From: Pseudomonadota bacterium
Lineage (GTDB): Bacteria > Pseudomonadota > Alphaproteobacteria > Rhodospirillales > Magnetospirillaceae
Assembly (NCBI GenBank): GCA_021781575.1
Contig: JAJXWP010000002.1
Span: 124,001 to 188,000 of the forward strand
DNA length: 64,000 nucleotides
Direction: 5' to 3'
A model generated the notes under the pieces. The model had not been told where the DNA came from and made no database searches. It saw only the letters and a list, made by a program, of their open reading frames with translations. Below, piece by piece: positions 37,522-46,403 of this stretch. The translations under genes were made by a program, and so were the position numbers. Numbering within the stretch: the first letter of the stretch is position 1; every line of letters starts with the position of its first letter.

Positions 37522-38364
37522 ATGCGACGGAAACACTTCCTAGGGCTGGGGCCGAACGGCTTCCATCGGATCGCCTATACCGAATGGGGCGACCCGGCCA
37601 ACCGCCGGGTGCTGGTCTGCCTGCATGGACTGACCCGCAACAGCCGCGATTTCGAGCCCTTGGCGCAAGCGTTGGCCGAGGAATGGCGGGTCATCTGCCC
37701 GGATATGCCCGGGAGAGGCGACAGTGAATGGTTGCCGGCTAAGGCTGACTACAACTATCACCTTTACCAGAGCGATTGCGCCGCGCTGATCGCCCGGCTG
37801 GATGTGGACCAGGTCGATTGGCTGGGCACATCCATGGGCGGGGTGATCGGCATGGCCCTCGCGTCACGCATGGGGGCCCCGATCCGCCGTCTGATCCTCA
37901 ATGACATCGGTCCGTTCGTCCCCGGTGCCGCCTTGCAGCGCATCGCCGCTTTCCTCGGCAGCGACCCGCGCTTCCGCAGCCTGGCCGAGGCGGAAGCGGC
38001 GCTGAGGAAGAGCATGACCACCTTTGGCATCCGCCAACCCGAGCATTGGCGCTTCGTCACGGAAGTCAGCACCGAACCCGCGGAGAACGGCACATATCGC
38101 CTGCGATACGACCCCGGAATCGCCGATACCTTCAAGGCGGCCCTCGACGACGCGAGCTTCTGGCCGTTGTGGGACAACATCCGCTGCCCGGTCCTGGTGC
38201 TGCGCGGCACCGAATCGGACCTTCTGCTGCCGGAGACGGCCGACGAAATGACGCGACGCGGCCCGAAAGCGGATGTGGTGGAGATTCCCGCTTGCGGCCA
38301 TGCGCCGATGCTGCTGGAAGACGAGCAGATCACGCTGGTGCGGGACTGGTTGGCAAGGGAATAG
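37522..38364 (+). CDS. Alpha/beta-fold hydrolase
   Basis: 280 residues. The nucleophile elbow is DWLGTSMGGVIGMALAS, the oxyanion region is LVCLHGLTRNSRDFEPLAQAL, the acid is in LVLRGTESDLLLPETAD and the histidine in ACGHAPML. The cap region is short. The ATG at 37522 with GAGGCG before it is chosen; the open frame extends far upstream over the divergent acylase gene without support. Substrate unknown. Confidence 0.9.
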   Translation: MRRKHFLGLGPNGFHRIAYTEWGDPANRRVLVCLHGLTRNSRDFEPLAQALAEEWRVICPDMPGRGDSEWLPAKADYNYHLYQSDCAALIARLDVDQVDWLGTSMGGVIGMALASRMGAPIRRLILNDIGPFVPGAALQRIAAFLGSDPRFRSLAEAEAALRKSMTTFGIRQPEHWRFVTEVSTEPAENGTYRLRYDPGIADTFKAALDDASFWPLWDNIRCPVLVLRGTESDLLLPETADEMTRRGPKADVVEIPACGHAPMLLEDEQITLVRDWLARE

Positions 38365-38382
38365 GGGCCGGTCTGCCTGGAA

Positions 38383-39972
38383 ATGACAGATCAAGCCAGC
38401 TGCTCGCCAGGGTGCGCGGAATATTTCTCTTGGGAAAGGTTAAGCCCCAGAGCAATATTGGTTCTGTATGTCGGCATTGCCATTGTGATGCTCATATTGG
38501 CTGGCGGCTTCAGATACCCGTTGGCTGCCGATTATCTGAACCATCTTTCGCGCCTGGATGTCATCGCATCCGACAAAACATCCTGGATACGTAAGTTCTT
38601 TGATGTAAAACTTTCCATTGTGCCAAATATCGCTGTCGATATTGGCGGGATGGTTTCCGCCTATCTTGGCCTGAGTGAGGCGGTATTCATAAAGATATTT
38701 TATATTGCGAGCGCCGGACTGATGTGGGCGGCGATCCTCATGTGCCATTATACTATACACAGAACGCTTAAAGTATCACTCCTATTGGCTCTACCTATTC
38801 TGTATTCGTTTGTTGTCACGTTTGCATTTCTTGATTTTGCGTTCGCTATGGCTGTTACATTTTTTATTTTTTCCTGGAAGATCAGGTGGCCGGGGAATGG
38901 CCATGGTTCTATAATATTACTCAACATACTATCTTCCATTGTATTTATGAGCCATTTTGGTGCATTTTTGATCCTGGCAACCGGGCTGTTCTTTATTCGG
39001 ATTGGAGAGGGAAAGAAATGGCGGCAGGCTGTTGGATTGTCTGTCATAGAAAATATTTCTCCGGCAATACTTTATCTCTTTGCGCAGCATTCAAGAACAA
39101 ATATAATAGAGTTTTCTGCCTTACCAAATAAGGTTGTGGGGATTGCCTTATCATTCGATATGGGATCGGCGCCGGTTGCATTTGCCGCCGCTGCTGTATT
39201 CTATAGTATATGTGCAGCATTCTGTTATATGGGAAGTTTTCGGCTGAAGCCGCCTTTCCGGCCTTTGGTTGTTGCATTCGCGGTTTTGGCTGTTCTTGCC
39301 CCATCATCCTATCAGTTATCTTATTATATTGACGCACGCCTGATCTGGATGGCCGCTCTTCTATTTGTAATTTCCGTTGAACCCCGCCTCGATCGGGCGT
39401 GGATGGAGCCGGTCATCGTCGGCGCGGTTGCCGGCGTCATGTGCATGAATATCACTGTATCTGCGATGAAGGGATGGGAATACAACAAAGACGTTGAGGA
39501 ATTCCGCCGGGCAATCCGCCTGATTCCTCCCCACTCGGCAGTCTTCGTCTCGTCGGCCGATGAGGAGGACTGTCCGGCGCCCGCGGTCGAGGGGCGGTTC
39601 TATACCCATATGGCATCGCTGGTGACTATCGACCGCGATTCTATCCAGCCGTATATTTTCGCTCATCGCGGGGCCGAACTGGCCTACTATAAGCCGGAGT
39701 TCAAAGGCTATTTCAGTCCCATTCCGATCAGCCCGGTGGATGGGGCGCTGGCAGCCATGATGGTGACGAACGACCTGACGCCGCTTGCTTCCGGGGGGCT
39801 TTACAGAGGCTATTACCACCTCAGAATCCTGCCCTTCATGGACAAATGGAACGAGCGGTTTCCCTACGTCATCCATCTGACCATGGGCTGCACCGGGGAC
39901 ACACCCTATTCTCGTCTATTCCACGAAGTCGCTCGGGGGCGCTCTTTCGTCATCTACAGGACAGAGCGCTAA
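38383..39972 (+). CDS. Polytopic membrane protein, possible GT-C-like glycosyltransferase, low GC
   Basis: 529 residues with about ten membrane segments in the first 360 and a soluble tail of about 165. The first loop reads FRYPLAADYLNHLSRLDVI followed by NIAVDIGGMVSAYLGLSEA, and a later loop has SHFGAFL; this resembles a family of alphaproteobacterial membrane proteins with a DYPNHLAR loop, recalled from memory and unnamed. The conserved aspartate in the first outer loop is compatible with a GT-C glycosyltransferase. Codon use from about 38.5 to 39.36 kb is strikingly A/T-rich, then returns to host-like GC. It starts 18 bases after the hydrolase gene. Confidence 0.7.
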   Translation: MTDQASCSPGCAEYFSWERLSPRAILVLYVGIAIVMLILAGGFRYPLAADYLNHLSRLDVIASDKTSWIRKFFDVKLSIVPNIAVDIGGMVSAYLGLSEAVFIKIFYIASAGLMWAAILMCHYTIHRTLKVSLLLALPILYSFVVTFAFLDFAFAMAVTFFIFSWKIRWPGNGHGSIILLNILSSIVFMSHFGAFLILATGLFFIRIGEGKKWRQAVGLSVIENISPAILYLFAQHSRTNIIEFSALPNKVVGIALSFDMGSAPVAFAAAAVFYSICAAFCYMGSFRLKPPFRPLVVAFAVLAVLAPSSYQLSYYIDARLIWMAALLFVISVEPRLDRAWMEPVIVGAVAGVMCMNITVSAMKGWEYNKDVEEFRRAIRLIPPHSAVFVSSADEEDCPAPAVEGRFYTHMASLVTIDRDSIQPYIFAHRGAELAYYKPEFKGYFSPIPISPVDGALAAMMVTNDLTPLASGGLYRGYYHLRILPFMDKWNERFPYVIHLTMGCTGDTPYSRLFHEVARGRSFVIYRTER

Positions 39973-39978
39973 TACCGA

Positions 39979-40005
39979 GCGGCGGTAATCGGAACCGATC
40001 GCCGC
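39979..40005. terminator. Hairpin after the low-GC membrane protein gene
   Basis: GCGGCG pairs with CGCCGC and, inside a three-base bulge, ATCGG pairs with CCGAT around an AA loop. It lies seven bases after the stop codon and between convergent genes, a likely transcription stop. No T-run is present. Confidence 0.45.
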
Positions 40006-40104
40006 AGCCTCAGCTTTCGCCAGGAAACGACGGGTCGATGCGAGGGTCCGGCTGTCTGTCATCGACGGCGATGGCGTTGCGGCGCGACCGGGGACGGACG
40101 CCGT

Positions 40105-40263
40105 TCAGTGCGGCAACATATGGTGATGGCCGCCCCAGTGATGATTATGCCACCATTCCTTGAATTCCATCACCAAAGCAGTGCCGAATACCGATACCGC
40201 AGCGACGCCGACGGCAAGGCACAGCACGATAATGGTGGCGTCTACGATGAATTGGAATGTCAT
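40105..40263 (-). CDS. Small 52-residue membrane peptide with His-rich C-terminus
   Basis: A strong ribosome-binding site (GGAGGAGG) precedes the ATG at 40263; a longer reading from 40329 lacks one. The peptide has a membrane segment (IVDATIIVLCLAVGVAAVSVFG) and ends EFKEWWHNHHWGGHHHMLPH, with six histidines in the last 13 residues that could bind a metal. It lies downstream of fdsD on the same strand but 157 bases away and with its own candidate promoter. Unknown family; expressed small peptide likely. Confidence 0.6.
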   Translation of the reverse strand: MTFQFIVDATIIVLCLAVGVAAVSVFGTALVMEFKEWWHNHHWGGHHHMLPH

Positions 40264-40296
40264 GGCGTCCTCCTCCGGGAAAACTGCCTGACACAA

Positions 40297-40302
40297 TTTA
40301 TA
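40297..40302 (-). promoter_or_regulatory. Candidate extended -10 of the 52-residue peptide gene
   Basis: Minus-strand TG-G-TATAAA, an extended -10 without a good -35 hexamer, 33 to 40 bases ahead of the peptide start. It suggests the peptide can be transcribed apart from the fds operon. Confidence 0.35.
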
Positions 40303-40420
40303 CCACAAATTGGTGCGACGTTCACCCAATGCGATTGATTAGTATCTCATAAAACCTAAGATTAATGAGCCGCGTCAGAATCGGTGATGGAGCGGCGAGC
40401 GCCATCGCCCAGCGGGAATC

Positions 40421-40660
40421 TCAGGCCCTACCTTCCAGTGCCTTGCGGTGGGTGCGCACCGCTTCGCTGACGATCGGCTTCAGGCCTCCGTCAGCCGAGG
40501 GCTGCGCGTCCAGATGGGCCAGCAGGACTCCGCGCATTTTCGGATCCCAGGAGCGCTGGATGTGGCCGGCGATATCGGCCATCGCCTGGCGTCGATCGGG
40601 CATCGCCTCGAAGAAGGCGCCGATCTGGTTGGCCATCTTGATGAGCTTGTCGATAGTCAT
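40421..40660 (-). CDS. fdsD: NAD-dependent formate dehydrogenase delta subunit
   Basis: 79 residues. The pattern MTIDKLIKMANQIGAFFEAMPDRRQAMADIAGHI and RGVLLAHLDA is that of FdsD, the small subunit that stabilises the FdsGBA complex or helps cofactor insertion. It is the last gene of the fds run, 15 bases after fdhD, the usual order in Cupriavidus and Rhodobacter. Confidence 0.92.
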   Translation of the reverse strand: MTIDKLIKMANQIGAFFEAMPDRRQAMADIAGHIQRSWDPKMRGVLLAHLDAQPSADGGLKPIVSEAVRTHRKALEGRA

Positions 40661-40675
40661 GATTGGGCAGTCCGT

Positions 40676-41473
40676 TCAAGGGCGCAGGCGCAAGGGGTGG
40701 GTATAAATCATGTGGCTGTCGCGGCGCAGGAAGGCCACCAGGGTGAGGTTCAGCCGTCCGGCCATGCGGATGGCGAGGTCGGTCGGGGCGGAGATGGCAG
40801 CCATCAGGCCGATCCCCATCGCCGCCGTCTTCTGGACCATTTCGTGGCTGGCCCGGCTGGTGACCAGAACGGCGCCTCGCGCGAAATCGGCACCGGCGCT
40901 GGCCAAGTGACCAACCAGCTTGTCCAGGGCGTTGTGGCGGCCGACATCCTCGCGCAGAGCCGCGATCCGTCCATCCGTGTCCAGCCACGCGGCGGCGTGG
41001 GTGGCGCCGGTGACCCGCTCGATGCGCTGCAGGTCGCGCAATTGGCCGAGTGCCGTATGCAGGCATTGGGGATCGAGACGCAGTTCCGTTGCCACGGGAG
41101 CGAGGTTGCGAAAGGCCTGTTCGAGACTTTCCGCCCCGCACAGGCCGCAGCCGGTGCGGCCCGCCAGGCTGCGGCGGTGGTTCTTGAGATTGTGCAGGCG
41201 CTCGCCGGCGATGCGCATCCGCACTTCGATGCCTTCCTCCCGCTCGACGATCTCCATATCGTAGATCTCGCGCGCCTCGCCCACGATTCCCTCGGTCAGG
41301 CTGAATCCCAGGGCAAAATCCTCAAGATCGCCGGGAGAGGCCAGCATCACCGCGTGGGAAATTCCGTCGTAGACGAGGGCGACCGGCACTTCACCGGCCA
41401 CCTCGTCGACCCGGCACTCAACGGAACCACCTTCCCATCGTTCGGCGACTACCGATCCGACACTACTCCACAT
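40676..41473 (-). CDS. fdhD: Formate dehydrogenase accessory sulfurtransferase FdhD
   Basis: 265 residues. FdhD passes sulfur from a cysteine desulfurase to the Mo-bisPGD cofactor of formate dehydrogenase. Its CxxC is in GRTGCGLCGAESL (Cys109, Cys112), and LREDVGRHNALDKLVGHL and LVTSRASHEMVQKTAAMGI are typical. The ATG at 41473 with GGAGGCG upstream is preferred over 41494; it overlaps the fdsA end by 11 bases, so translation is coupled to its client. Confidence 0.95.
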   Translation of the reverse strand: MWSSVGSVVAERWEGGSVECRVDEVAGEVPVALVYDGISHAVMLASPGDLEDFALGFSLTEGIVGEAREIYDMEIVEREEGIEVRMRIAGERLHNLKNHRRSLAGRTGCGLCGAESLEQAFRNLAPVATELRLDPQCLHTALGQLRDLQRIERVTGATHAAAWLDTDGRIAALREDVGRHNALDKLVGHLASAGADFARGAVLVTSRASHEMVQKTAAMGIGLMAAISAPTDLAIRMAGRLNLTLVAFLRRDSHMIYTHPLRLRP

Positions 41474-44273
41474 GCGCCGCCTCCAGGCCGGCACGACGGG
41501 CGGCCGCTCCGACGACGCGGGAGACCTGGACAGCCGTGACCTTGTATTCCGGGCAATTGGTCGCCCAATCCGAGTTGTCGGTCGTCACGATATTGGCGCC
41601 CGATTCGGGGAAGTGGAAGGTGGTGTAGACGACCCCGGGTTGCACCCGCTCGGTTATGCGTGCTCGCAGCACGGTGCTGCCGGCCCGCGATTCGAGCCCG
41701 GCCCAGTCACCGTCCTCGATGCCACGTTCCTCGGCGTCGTGTGGATGGATTTCAAGCAGGTCCTCGGCGTGGAAGCGCAGGTTTTCGGTGCGCCTGGTCT
41801 GGGTCCCGACGTTGTATTGGGAAAGAATTCTTCCTGTGGTCAACAGAAGCGGGAACCGTCGGGTCACCTTCTCATCGGTCGGCACATACTGGGTGATGAT
41901 GAAACGCCCCTTGCCGCGGACGAATTTATCGACATGCATGGTGGGGGTGCCGTCGGGGGCTTCCCCGTTGCATGGCCATTGGATGCTGCCCAAGGCATCC
42001 AGGCGCTCGTAGGTGACGCCGGCGAACGTCGGCGTCAAGGCGGCAATTTCCGCCATGATCTCGGCAGGGTGACCATAACGCATGGGATAGCCGAGCGCAT
42101 TGGCCAGCGCCATGGTGATTTCCCAGTCCGCCTTGCCGGCCTTCGGCGGCATCACCTTGCGGACCCGTGAAATCCGCCGTTCAGCGTTGGTGAATGTGCC
42201 GTCCTTTTCGAGGAAGGATGAGCCAGGCAGGAACACATGGGCATATTTGGCCGTTTCGGTGAGGAACAGATCCTGCACGACGACGCATTCCAGCGCCTCG
42301 AGGGCGGCCACCACATGTTTGGTGTTGGGGTCCGACTGGACGATGTCCTCGCCCTGGCAATAGAGACCCTTGAACCCGCCCTCGACGGCGGCATCCAACA
42401 TGTTGGGAATGCGCAGGCCCGGCTCATGCTGCAAGGTGACGCCCCAGCGCTGTTCGAAGGCCCGGCGCGTCGGCTCATCCGAAACATGGCGGTATCCCGG
42501 CAGTTCATGGGGGAATGATCCCATGTCGCAGGAGCCCTGGACATTGTTCTGTCCGCGCAATGGATTGACCCCGACGCCTTCGCGGCCAACATTGGCGGTG
42601 GCCATGGCCAGGTTGGCGATGGCGATGACCGCCGTCGATCCCTGGCTATGTTCGGTCACACCCAGTCCGTAATAGATGGCGGCATTGCCTCCTGTCGCGT
42701 AAAGCCGAGCTGCGGCCCGGACCTGCTCGGCCGGGACGCCGGTGATCGGGGCGGTAGCCTCGGGCGAGTTTTCCGGCCGCGTCACGAAGGCGCGCCATTG
42801 TTCGAACGACTCGGTGTCGCAGCGGGCCTGGACGAACTGCTCGGCCACCAGGCCTTCGGTGACGACGACATGAGCCAGGGCGCTCAGCATCGCCACGTTG
42901 GTGCCTGGCCGCAGCTTCAGGTGGTGCTCGGCACGGACATGGGGACCCGATACCAGGTCGATGCGGCGCGGGTCGATGACGATCAGCTTGGCGCCCTGGC
43001 GCAGGCGGCGCTTCAGGCGCGAGCCGAAGACGGGATGGCCATCGGTCGGGTTGGCGCCGATGACGATGATCACGTCGCTCTTGTCGATCGACTTGAATGC
43101 CTGGGTGCCGGCCGATTCGCCCAGGGTCTGCTTGAGGCCGTAACCGGTTGGTGAGTGGCAGACGCGGGCGCAGGTGTCGACGTTGTTGTTGCCGAAGGCC
43201 GCACGGACCATCTTCTGGACCAGATAGGTCTCTTCATTGGTGCAGCGCGAGGAGACGATGCCGCCGATCGAATCGCGTCCGTGGGTCGCTTGGATCCGCC
43301 GGAACTCACTGGCCGCGTGAGCCAGCGCCTCCTCCCAGCTGACCTCGCGCCAGGGCTCGGTGATGCGTTGGCGGATCATCGGCTTGAGGATGCGGTCGGG
43401 GTGGGTGGTGTAGCCCCAGGCGAAGCGGCCCTTGACGCAAGCATGTCCCTCGTTGGCCTTGCCGTCCTTGTGGGGCAGCATGCGCACCACCTCGTTGCCC
43501 TTGACCTCGGCCTTGAATGAACAGCCGACGCCGCAGTAGGCGCAGGTGGTGACCACCGAGCGCTCGGCCTGGCCCATTTCGACGAGCGAATTCTCCATCA
43601 GGGTGGCCGTTGGGCAGGCCTGAACGCAAGCGCCGCAAGAGACGCATTCCGAGCCCATGAACGGCTGCATCTGCCCCGGTGACACGCGCGAGGCGAAACC
43701 GCGGCCGTCGATGGTCAGGGCGAAGGTGCCTTGCGTTTCTTCGCAGGCGCGGACGCAGCGGTAACAGACGATGCATTTCGCCGGGTCATAAGTGAAGTAG
43801 GGATTGGACAGGTCCTTGGTCTCGGCCAGGTGGTTGGCCCCGTCCATGCCGTAGCGGACCTCGCGCAGCCCGACGACACCGGCCATGGTCTGCAGCTCGC
43901 AGTTGCCGTTGGCCGAACAGGTCAGGCAGTCAAGGGGGTGGTCGGAGATATAGAGTTCCATTACTCCGCGGCGCAGGGCGGCCAAGCGCGGCGACTGCGT
44001 CCGCACTTTCATCCCGCTTTCGGCCGGCGTGGTGCAGGAGGCGGGGGTGCCGCGCCGTCCGTCGATCTCCACCAGGCACAGGCGGCAGGAGCCGAAGGGT
44101 TCGAGGCTCTCCGTAGCGCATAGCTTGGGAATGGCAATGCCGACTTCCATGGCCGCCCGCATCAGCGACGTGCCGGCGGGAACGGTCACCGCGATGCCGT
44201 CGATCTCCAGGCTGACCAGCTCGGTAGACGTCCGGGCGGGCGTGCCGTAGTCGATTTCGTGGATCTGGTTCAT
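41463..44273 (-). CDS. fdsA: NAD-dependent formate dehydrogenase alpha (catalytic) subunit
   Basis: 936 residues. N-terminal [2Fe-2S] ferredoxin domain (CATESLEPFGSCRLC), His/Cys cluster motif HPLDCLTCSANGNC, two [4Fe-4S] clusters (CIVCYRCVRAC and CVSCGACVQAC), the Mo-proximal cluster CAYCGVGC, and the Mo-bisPGD domain with the molybdenum-ligand cysteine in ARVCHSPTGYG, so a Cys and not a selenocysteine enzyme. It oxidises formate to CO2 in the cytoplasm and sends electrons to NAD+ via FdsB. The start at 44273 (MNQIHEIDYG) overlaps the fdsB stop by four bases. Confidence 0.96.
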   Translation of the reverse strand: MNQIHEIDYGTPARTSTELVSLEIDGIAVTVPAGTSLMRAAMEVGIAIPKLCATESLEPFGSCRLCLVEIDGRRGTPASCTTPAESGMKVRTQSPRLAALRRGVMELYISDHPLDCLTCSANGNCELQTMAGVVGLREVRYGMDGANHLAETKDLSNPYFTYDPAKCIVCYRCVRACEETQGTFALTIDGRGFASRVSPGQMQPFMGSECVSCGACVQACPTATLMENSLVEMGQAERSVVTTCAYCGVGCSFKAEVKGNEVVRMLPHKDGKANEGHACVKGRFAWGYTTHPDRILKPMIRQRITEPWREVSWEEALAHAASEFRRIQATHGRDSIGGIVSSRCTNEETYLVQKMVRAAFGNNNVDTCARVCHSPTGYGLKQTLGESAGTQAFKSIDKSDVIIVIGANPTDGHPVFGSRLKRRLRQGAKLIVIDPRRIDLVSGPHVRAEHHLKLRPGTNVAMLSALAHVVVTEGLVAEQFVQARCDTESFEQWRAFVTRPENSPEATAPITGVPAEQVRAAARLYATGGNAAIYYGLGVTEHSQGSTAVIAIANLAMATANVGREGVGVNPLRGQNNVQGSCDMGSFPHELPGYRHVSDEPTRRAFEQRWGVTLQHEPGLRIPNMLDAAVEGGFKGLYCQGEDIVQSDPNTKHVVAALEALECVVVQDLFLTETAKYAHVFLPGSSFLEKDGTFTNAERRISRVRKVMPPKAGKADWEITMALANALGYPMRYGHPAEIMAEIAALTPTFAGVTYERLDALGSIQWPCNGEAPDGTPTMHVDKFVRGKGRFIITQYVPTDEKVTRRFPLLLTTGRILSQYNVGTQTRRTENLRFHAEDLLEIHPHDAEERGIEDGDWAGLESRAGSTVLRARITERVQPGVVYTTFHFPESGANIVTTDNSDWATNCPEYKVTAVQVSRVVGAAARRAGLEAAHVE

Positions 44274-45820
44274 GACGGAACCCTCTGTTTCGGGCCGAAG
44301 TCTTCGGGGAAGCGGTCCAGGGCGGACAGCACCGGACTCGGCGTCAGGCCACCCATGGCGCAGAGCGAGCCCGCCTGCATGACATCGCACAGGTCGCGCA
44401 GCAGGGCGACTTGGGCCGGTCCGTCGCCGCCGGCGCCGATACGATCGATGATCTCCATGCCGCGGATCGAGCCGATGCGGCAGGGTGTGCATTTTCCGCA
44501 GGACTCGATGGTGCAGAATTCCATGGCAAAGCGGGCCTGGCGGGACATGTCGACGGTGTCGTCGAAGGCCACGATGCCGCCGTGGCCGAGCATGGCGCCG
44601 GCCGCGGCAAAGGCCTCGTAATCGAGCGGAGTGTCGAATTCCGCCTCGCTCAGATACGCCCCCAGCGGCCCGCCCACCTGGACGGCGCGGATCGGGCGGC
44701 CGCTGGCGCTGCCGCCGCCGAAATCATACAGCAGTTCGCGCAAGGTGGCGCCGAAAGCCTTTTCCACCAGCCCGCCATAGCGGATGTTGCCAGCCAGTTG
44801 GAAGGCCAGGCTGCCGCGTGAGCGGCCACAGCCATAATCCCGGTAGAAGCTGCTGCCGCGGTCGAGGATCACGGGTATGGAAGCCAGGGATATGACGTTG
44901 TTGACCACCGTCGGTTGGTTGAACAATCCCTGGGTGGCGGGAAGCGGCGGCTTGGCACGGACGATGCCGCGCTTTCCTTCCAGGCTTTCCAGCAACGCCG
45001 TTTCCTCGCCGCAGATATAGGCACCGGCCGCCTTGCGCACGGCCAGGTGGAAGCCCTTGCCGGAACCGAAGAGGTTGTTTCCCAGATAGCCTCGAGCCTC
45101 GGCGACGTCTAGGGCTTGAACCAGCACCCGGTAGGCCTGGGGGTATTCGCTGCGCACATAGATGAAGCCGTGGGTCGCTCCCACCGCCAGGCCGGCGATG
45201 GTCATTCCCTCGATCAGCAGGAAGGGGTCGCCCTCCATGATCATGCGGTCGGAGAATGTTCCGGAATCGCCTTCGTCGGCATTGCAGACCACATATTTTC
45301 TGTCGGACCGCGCCTCCAGCACGGTTTGCCATTTGATGCCTGTAGGAAAGGCTGCGCCGCCGCGGCCGCGCAATCCGGAATCGGTCACCTCGGCGACGAT
45401 GCGCTGGCCGTTCCAGTCCAGTGCGCGCCGCAGGCCGCGGTAGCCGTCATGGGCCAGGTAGTCGTCGAGAGACAAGGGGTCGGTGCGGCCGACCCGGGCG
45501 AAAGTCAGGCGCTGCTGATTTTTAAGGTAGGGGATCTCTTCAGTCGGCCCAAGGCTCAAGGCATGATCGCCACCGCTCAGGAAGCCGGCGTCGAACAGGC
45601 CGGGGATGTCGGCCGCCGACACCGGGCCGTAGGCCAGGCGCCCACCCGGCGTCGCCACCTCCACCAAGGGTTCGAGCCAGAATAGGCCGCGCGAGCCGTT
45701 TCGAACGATACGCAGCGGCAGGCCGCGCCGCTCGGTTTCCGCTGCAATGGCGCGGGCGACGGCCTCGGCGCCCAGGGCGAGCGCGGTGGAATCCCGGGGG
45801 ACGAAGACGGTAGCGGTCAT
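44270..45820 (-). CDS. fdsB: NAD-dependent formate dehydrogenase beta subunit (NuoF-like)
   Basis: 516 residues. After an N-terminal thioredoxin-like or divergent region of about 130 residues comes the NuoF core: NADH loop SGLRGRGGAAFPTGIKW, FMN region CNADEGDSGTFSDR, AGAYICGEETALLESLEG, and the [4Fe-4S] site ESCGKCTPCR. It passes electrons to NAD+. It overlaps fdsA and follows fdsG without a gap. Confidence 0.95.
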   Translation of the reverse strand: MTATVFVPRDSTALALGAEAVARAIAAETERRGLPLRIVRNGSRGLFWLEPLVEVATPGGRLAYGPVSAADIPGLFDAGFLSGGDHALSLGPTEEIPYLKNQQRLTFARVGRTDPLSLDDYLAHDGYRGLRRALDWNGQRIVAEVTDSGLRGRGGAAFPTGIKWQTVLEARSDRKYVVCNADEGDSGTFSDRMIMEGDPFLLIEGMTIAGLAVGATHGFIYVRSEYPQAYRVLVQALDVAEARGYLGNNLFGSGKGFHLAVRKAAGAYICGEETALLESLEGKRGIVRAKPPLPATQGLFNQPTVVNNVISLASIPVILDRGSSFYRDYGCGRSRGSLAFQLAGNIRYGGLVEKAFGATLRELLYDFGGGSASGRPIRAVQVGGPLGAYLSEAEFDTPLDYEAFAAAGAMLGHGGIVAFDDTVDMSRQARFAMEFCTIESCGKCTPCRIGSIRGMEIIDRIGAGGDGPAQVALLRDLCDVMQAGSLCAMGGLTPSPVLSALDRFPEDFGPKQRVPS

Positions 45821-46309
45821 TCATTCCTCCGTCGGATTGGCCCGCAGCGGCTGGATCAGGGAGTCGAAACGGGCCGGCGTGACGGCGGCATGCGGCTCGT
45901 CATCGATCATCATGGCCGGCCCACTGGCGCAATGTCCGAGGCAGAACACCGGCTCGAGGCTGATCGCGCCGTCCGCGGTGGTGCCATGAAAGTCGCAGCC
46001 CAGTTCGGCCCTGGCGTGGGCGATCAACGTTTCCGACCCTCGTGCCTGGCAGGCTTCGGCCCGGCACAGGCGTACTGTGTGACGCCCTCCGGGGTGCTGG
46101 CGGAAGTGATGATAGAAAGTGACCACGCCATGAACTTCAGCCCGCGACAGGTTCAGTGCCTGAGCGATCATAGGGATGGCTTCCGGCGGAACGTACCCCA
46201 TTGCGTCCTGAATGGTGTGGAGGATTGGCAGCAGCGGTCCGGGCGTTGCCCGATGGGCTGCGATGGCGGCAGCGATGCCGTCGGTGGCGGGCGAATTTGG
46301 CGTGGTCAC
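45821..46309 (-). CDS. fdsG: NAD-dependent formate dehydrogenase gamma subunit (NuoE-like)
   Basis: 162 residues, a thioredoxin-fold [2Fe-2S] protein. The four cluster cysteines are in RLCRAEACQARG and VFCLGHCASGP; LLPILHTIQDAMGYVPPEAIPMIAQALNLSRAEVHGVVTFYHHF is the NuoE helical domain. The true start is the GTG at 46309 (VTTPNSPA), preceded by AAGGAAG; longer open frame from 46540 overlaps the transporter gene. First enzyme gene of the fds operon, 94 bases after the transporter. Confidence 0.94.
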   Translation of the reverse strand: MTTPNSPATDGIAAAIAAHRATPGPLLPILHTIQDAMGYVPPEAIPMIAQALNLSRAEVHGVVTFYHHFRQHPGGRHTVRLCRAEACQARGSETLIAHARAELGCDFHGTTADGAISLEPVFCLGHCASGPAMMIDDEPHAAVTPARFDSLIQPLRANPTEE

Positions 46310-46403
46310 TGGACGCTTCCTTGATTGGTTCGATCTTTGGCCACGGACCAGGCATTTGTCAGATGGGGATGGTCCAGGCCAATTGTCATCGAATACTTTA
46401 GAA

